DNA from: Candidatus Corynebacterium faecipullorum
Lineage (GTDB): Bacteria > Actinomycetota > Actinomycetes > Mycobacteriales > Mycobacteriaceae
Reading direction: 5' to 3'
DNA: 5,374 nt
Assembly (NCBI GenBank): GCA_019114925.1
Contig: DXEO01000135.1
Location: 1-5,374 of the forward strand
Part shown: positions 4,531-5,374 of the stretch, piece by piece
Numbering within the stretch: position 1 is the stretch's first letter
Layout of the letters: each line of letters opens with the position of its first letter
Notes under the pieces: generated by a model
What the model was told of the DNA's origin: nothing
Database searches by the model: none
What the model saw: the letters and a program-made list of their open reading frames with translations, nothing else
Program-made: the position numbers and the translations under genes

Positions 4531-5130
4531 ATGTCTGGAAATGTTGAGATGACCTCGCCAGGAACGGGTATGAGCCTGGGCGATAGCGTCTATGAGCGCC
4601 TTTTGCGTGAGCGCATTATCTTCCTGGGAACCCAGGTGGATGATGAGATTGCGAACAAGCTATGCGCCCAGATCCTCCTGCTGTCCGCAGAGGACCCAAC
4701 GCGCGATATTTCGCTTTATATCAACTCGCCGGGTGGCTCCGTTACCGCGGGCATGGCCATCTACGACACGATGAAGTACTCGCCGTGCGATGTGGCTACC
4801 TATGGCATGGGCCTAGCTGCCTCGATGGGCCAGTTCCTCCTGTCCGGCGGCACCAAGGGCAAGCGCTACGCGCTGCCGCACGCCCGCATCATGATGCACC
4901 AGCCTTCCGCTGGTGTGGGTGGTACCGCCGCGGATATCGCCATTCAGGCCGAGCAGTTCGCGCAGACCAAGCGCGAGATGGCTGAGCTTATTGCTGAGCA
5001 CACCGGCCAGACCTTCGAGCAAATCACCAAGGATTCGGACCGCGACCGCTGGTTCACCGCCCAGCAGGCCAAGGAATACGGCATCGTCGACCACGTCATC
5101 GAGTCCGTCAACGGTCCTATCACCAACTAG
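4531..5130 (+). CDS. clpP1: ATP-dependent Clp protease proteolytic subunit ClpP1
   Basis: A 199-residue serine peptidase (family S14) that, in actinobacteria, forms a mixed tetradecamer with ClpP2 and degrades substrates unfolded by ClpX or ClpC1. The catalytic triad is intact: Ser98 in GLAASMGQ, His123 in RIMMHQP and Asp172 in DSDRDRWF, the same numbering as M. tuberculosis ClpP1. The oxyanion loop NSPGGS (65-70) is present, as is the YERLLRERIIFLG entry segment. The start is ATG 4531 with AAGGAG at 4515-4520 (10-nt spacing). An in-frame GTG at 4486 would add 15 residues but overlaps the predicted -10 and has no RBS. clpP2 follows after 21 bp, so the two form an operon, likely activated by ClgR. 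Confidence 0.98.
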   Translation: MSGNVEMTSPGTGMSLGDSVYERLLRERIIFLGTQVDDEIANKLCAQILLLSAEDPTRDISLYINSPGGSVTAGMAIYDTMKYSPCDVATYGMGLAASMGQFLLSGGTKGKRYALPHARIMMHQPSAGVGGTAADIAIQAEQFAQTKREMAELIAEHTGQTFEQITKDSDRDRWFTAQQAKEYGIVDHVIESVNGPITN

Positions 5131-5151
5131 GGAACAAGGAGCTTTATCACT

Positions 5152-5374
5152 ATGTCTAACCTTCAGATGCCTTCTTCCCGCTACGTTCTGCCGGAGTTCA
5201 TTGAGCAGAACGCACAGGGATCGAAGACCACCAACCCGTATTCCAAGCTTTTCGAAGAGCGCATCATCTTCCTGGGCACCCAGGTCGATGACACCTCCGC
5301 CAATGACATCATGGCGCAGCTACTGGTCCTGGAGTCCCAGGATCCGGACCGTGACATCACGATGTACATCAACT
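5152..5374 (+). CDS. clpP2: ATP-dependent Clp protease proteolytic subunit ClpP2, 5' part
   Basis: The first 74 codons of a gene that continues beyond the window. The order RYVLPEFIEQ, NPYSKLFEERIIFLG, DDTSANDIMAQLLVLESQDPDRD and MYIN is characteristic of actinobacterial ClpP2, not ClpP1. The longer N-terminal segment before the LFEERIIFLG motif also fits ClpP2. The catalytic Ser, His and Asp lie beyond the end and cannot be checked. The RBS AAGGAG (5136-5141) lies 10 nt before ATG, the same layout as at clpP1. With only 21 bp between the genes it is almost certainly co-transcribed with clpP1, whose product it partners. Confidence 0.96.
   Translation, partial: MSNLQMPSSRYVLPEFIEQNAQGSKTTNPYSKLFEERIIFLGTQVDDTSANDIMAQLLVLESQDPDRDITMYIN

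Overview
The window looks like a piece of a Corynebacterium-type actinobacterial chromosome. The evidence is a moderately high G+C content, close sequence similarity (from memory) of RpiB, trigger factor, ClpP1 and ClpP2 to corynebacterial and mycobacterial proteins, a 2,5-diketo-gluconate-reductase-like aldo/keto reductase of corynebacterial type, and a good match to the ClgR operator in front of clpP1. I do not assign a species. All of it reads as core chromosome. I see no transposase, integrase, CRISPR array or phage gene, and no base-composition break.

Left part (1-1600). The window opens in the last 34 codons of a DsbA/FrnE-fold protein, probably of the Rv2466c mycothiol-dependent nitroreductase family. 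rpiB (143-616) follows on the same strand. A convergent aldo/keto reductase gene (1440-613, minus) shares its stop-codon bases with rpiB. Both rpiB and the reductase have a TAnnnT-type -10 hexamer exactly 7 nt before the ATG, which suggests leaderless transcripts. The rpiB start also sits in a perfect 10-bp dyad.

Middle part (1555-2910). A minus-strand tRNA-Gly(UCC) with encoded CCA is followed by a hairpin terminator and preceded by a nested dyad. A plus-strand gene of unknown function (1879-2697) then encodes an N-terminally membrane-anchored protein with a Gly/Asp-rich tail ending in alternating Phe-Asp. A recognisable promoter drives tRNA-Pro(UGG).

Right part (2914-5374). A strong GC hairpin separates tRNA-Pro from tig (trigger factor). 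There is almost no room for a separate tig promoter, so tig is probably expressed by read-through past this hairpin. tig ends at a classic intrinsic terminator. clpP1-clpP2 follows as an operon with a ClgR-type operator and weak -35/-10 elements upstream. Trigger factor folds nascent chains at the ribosome, while ClpP1P2 with ClpX or ClpC1 degrades proteins, so this half is a protein quality-control block. clpP2 runs off the window end.

I found no undescribed multi-gene system. The points most worth a second look are the dyad over the rpiB start, the tRNA-Pro/hairpin/tig leader, and the unknown Gly/Asp-tailed membrane protein.
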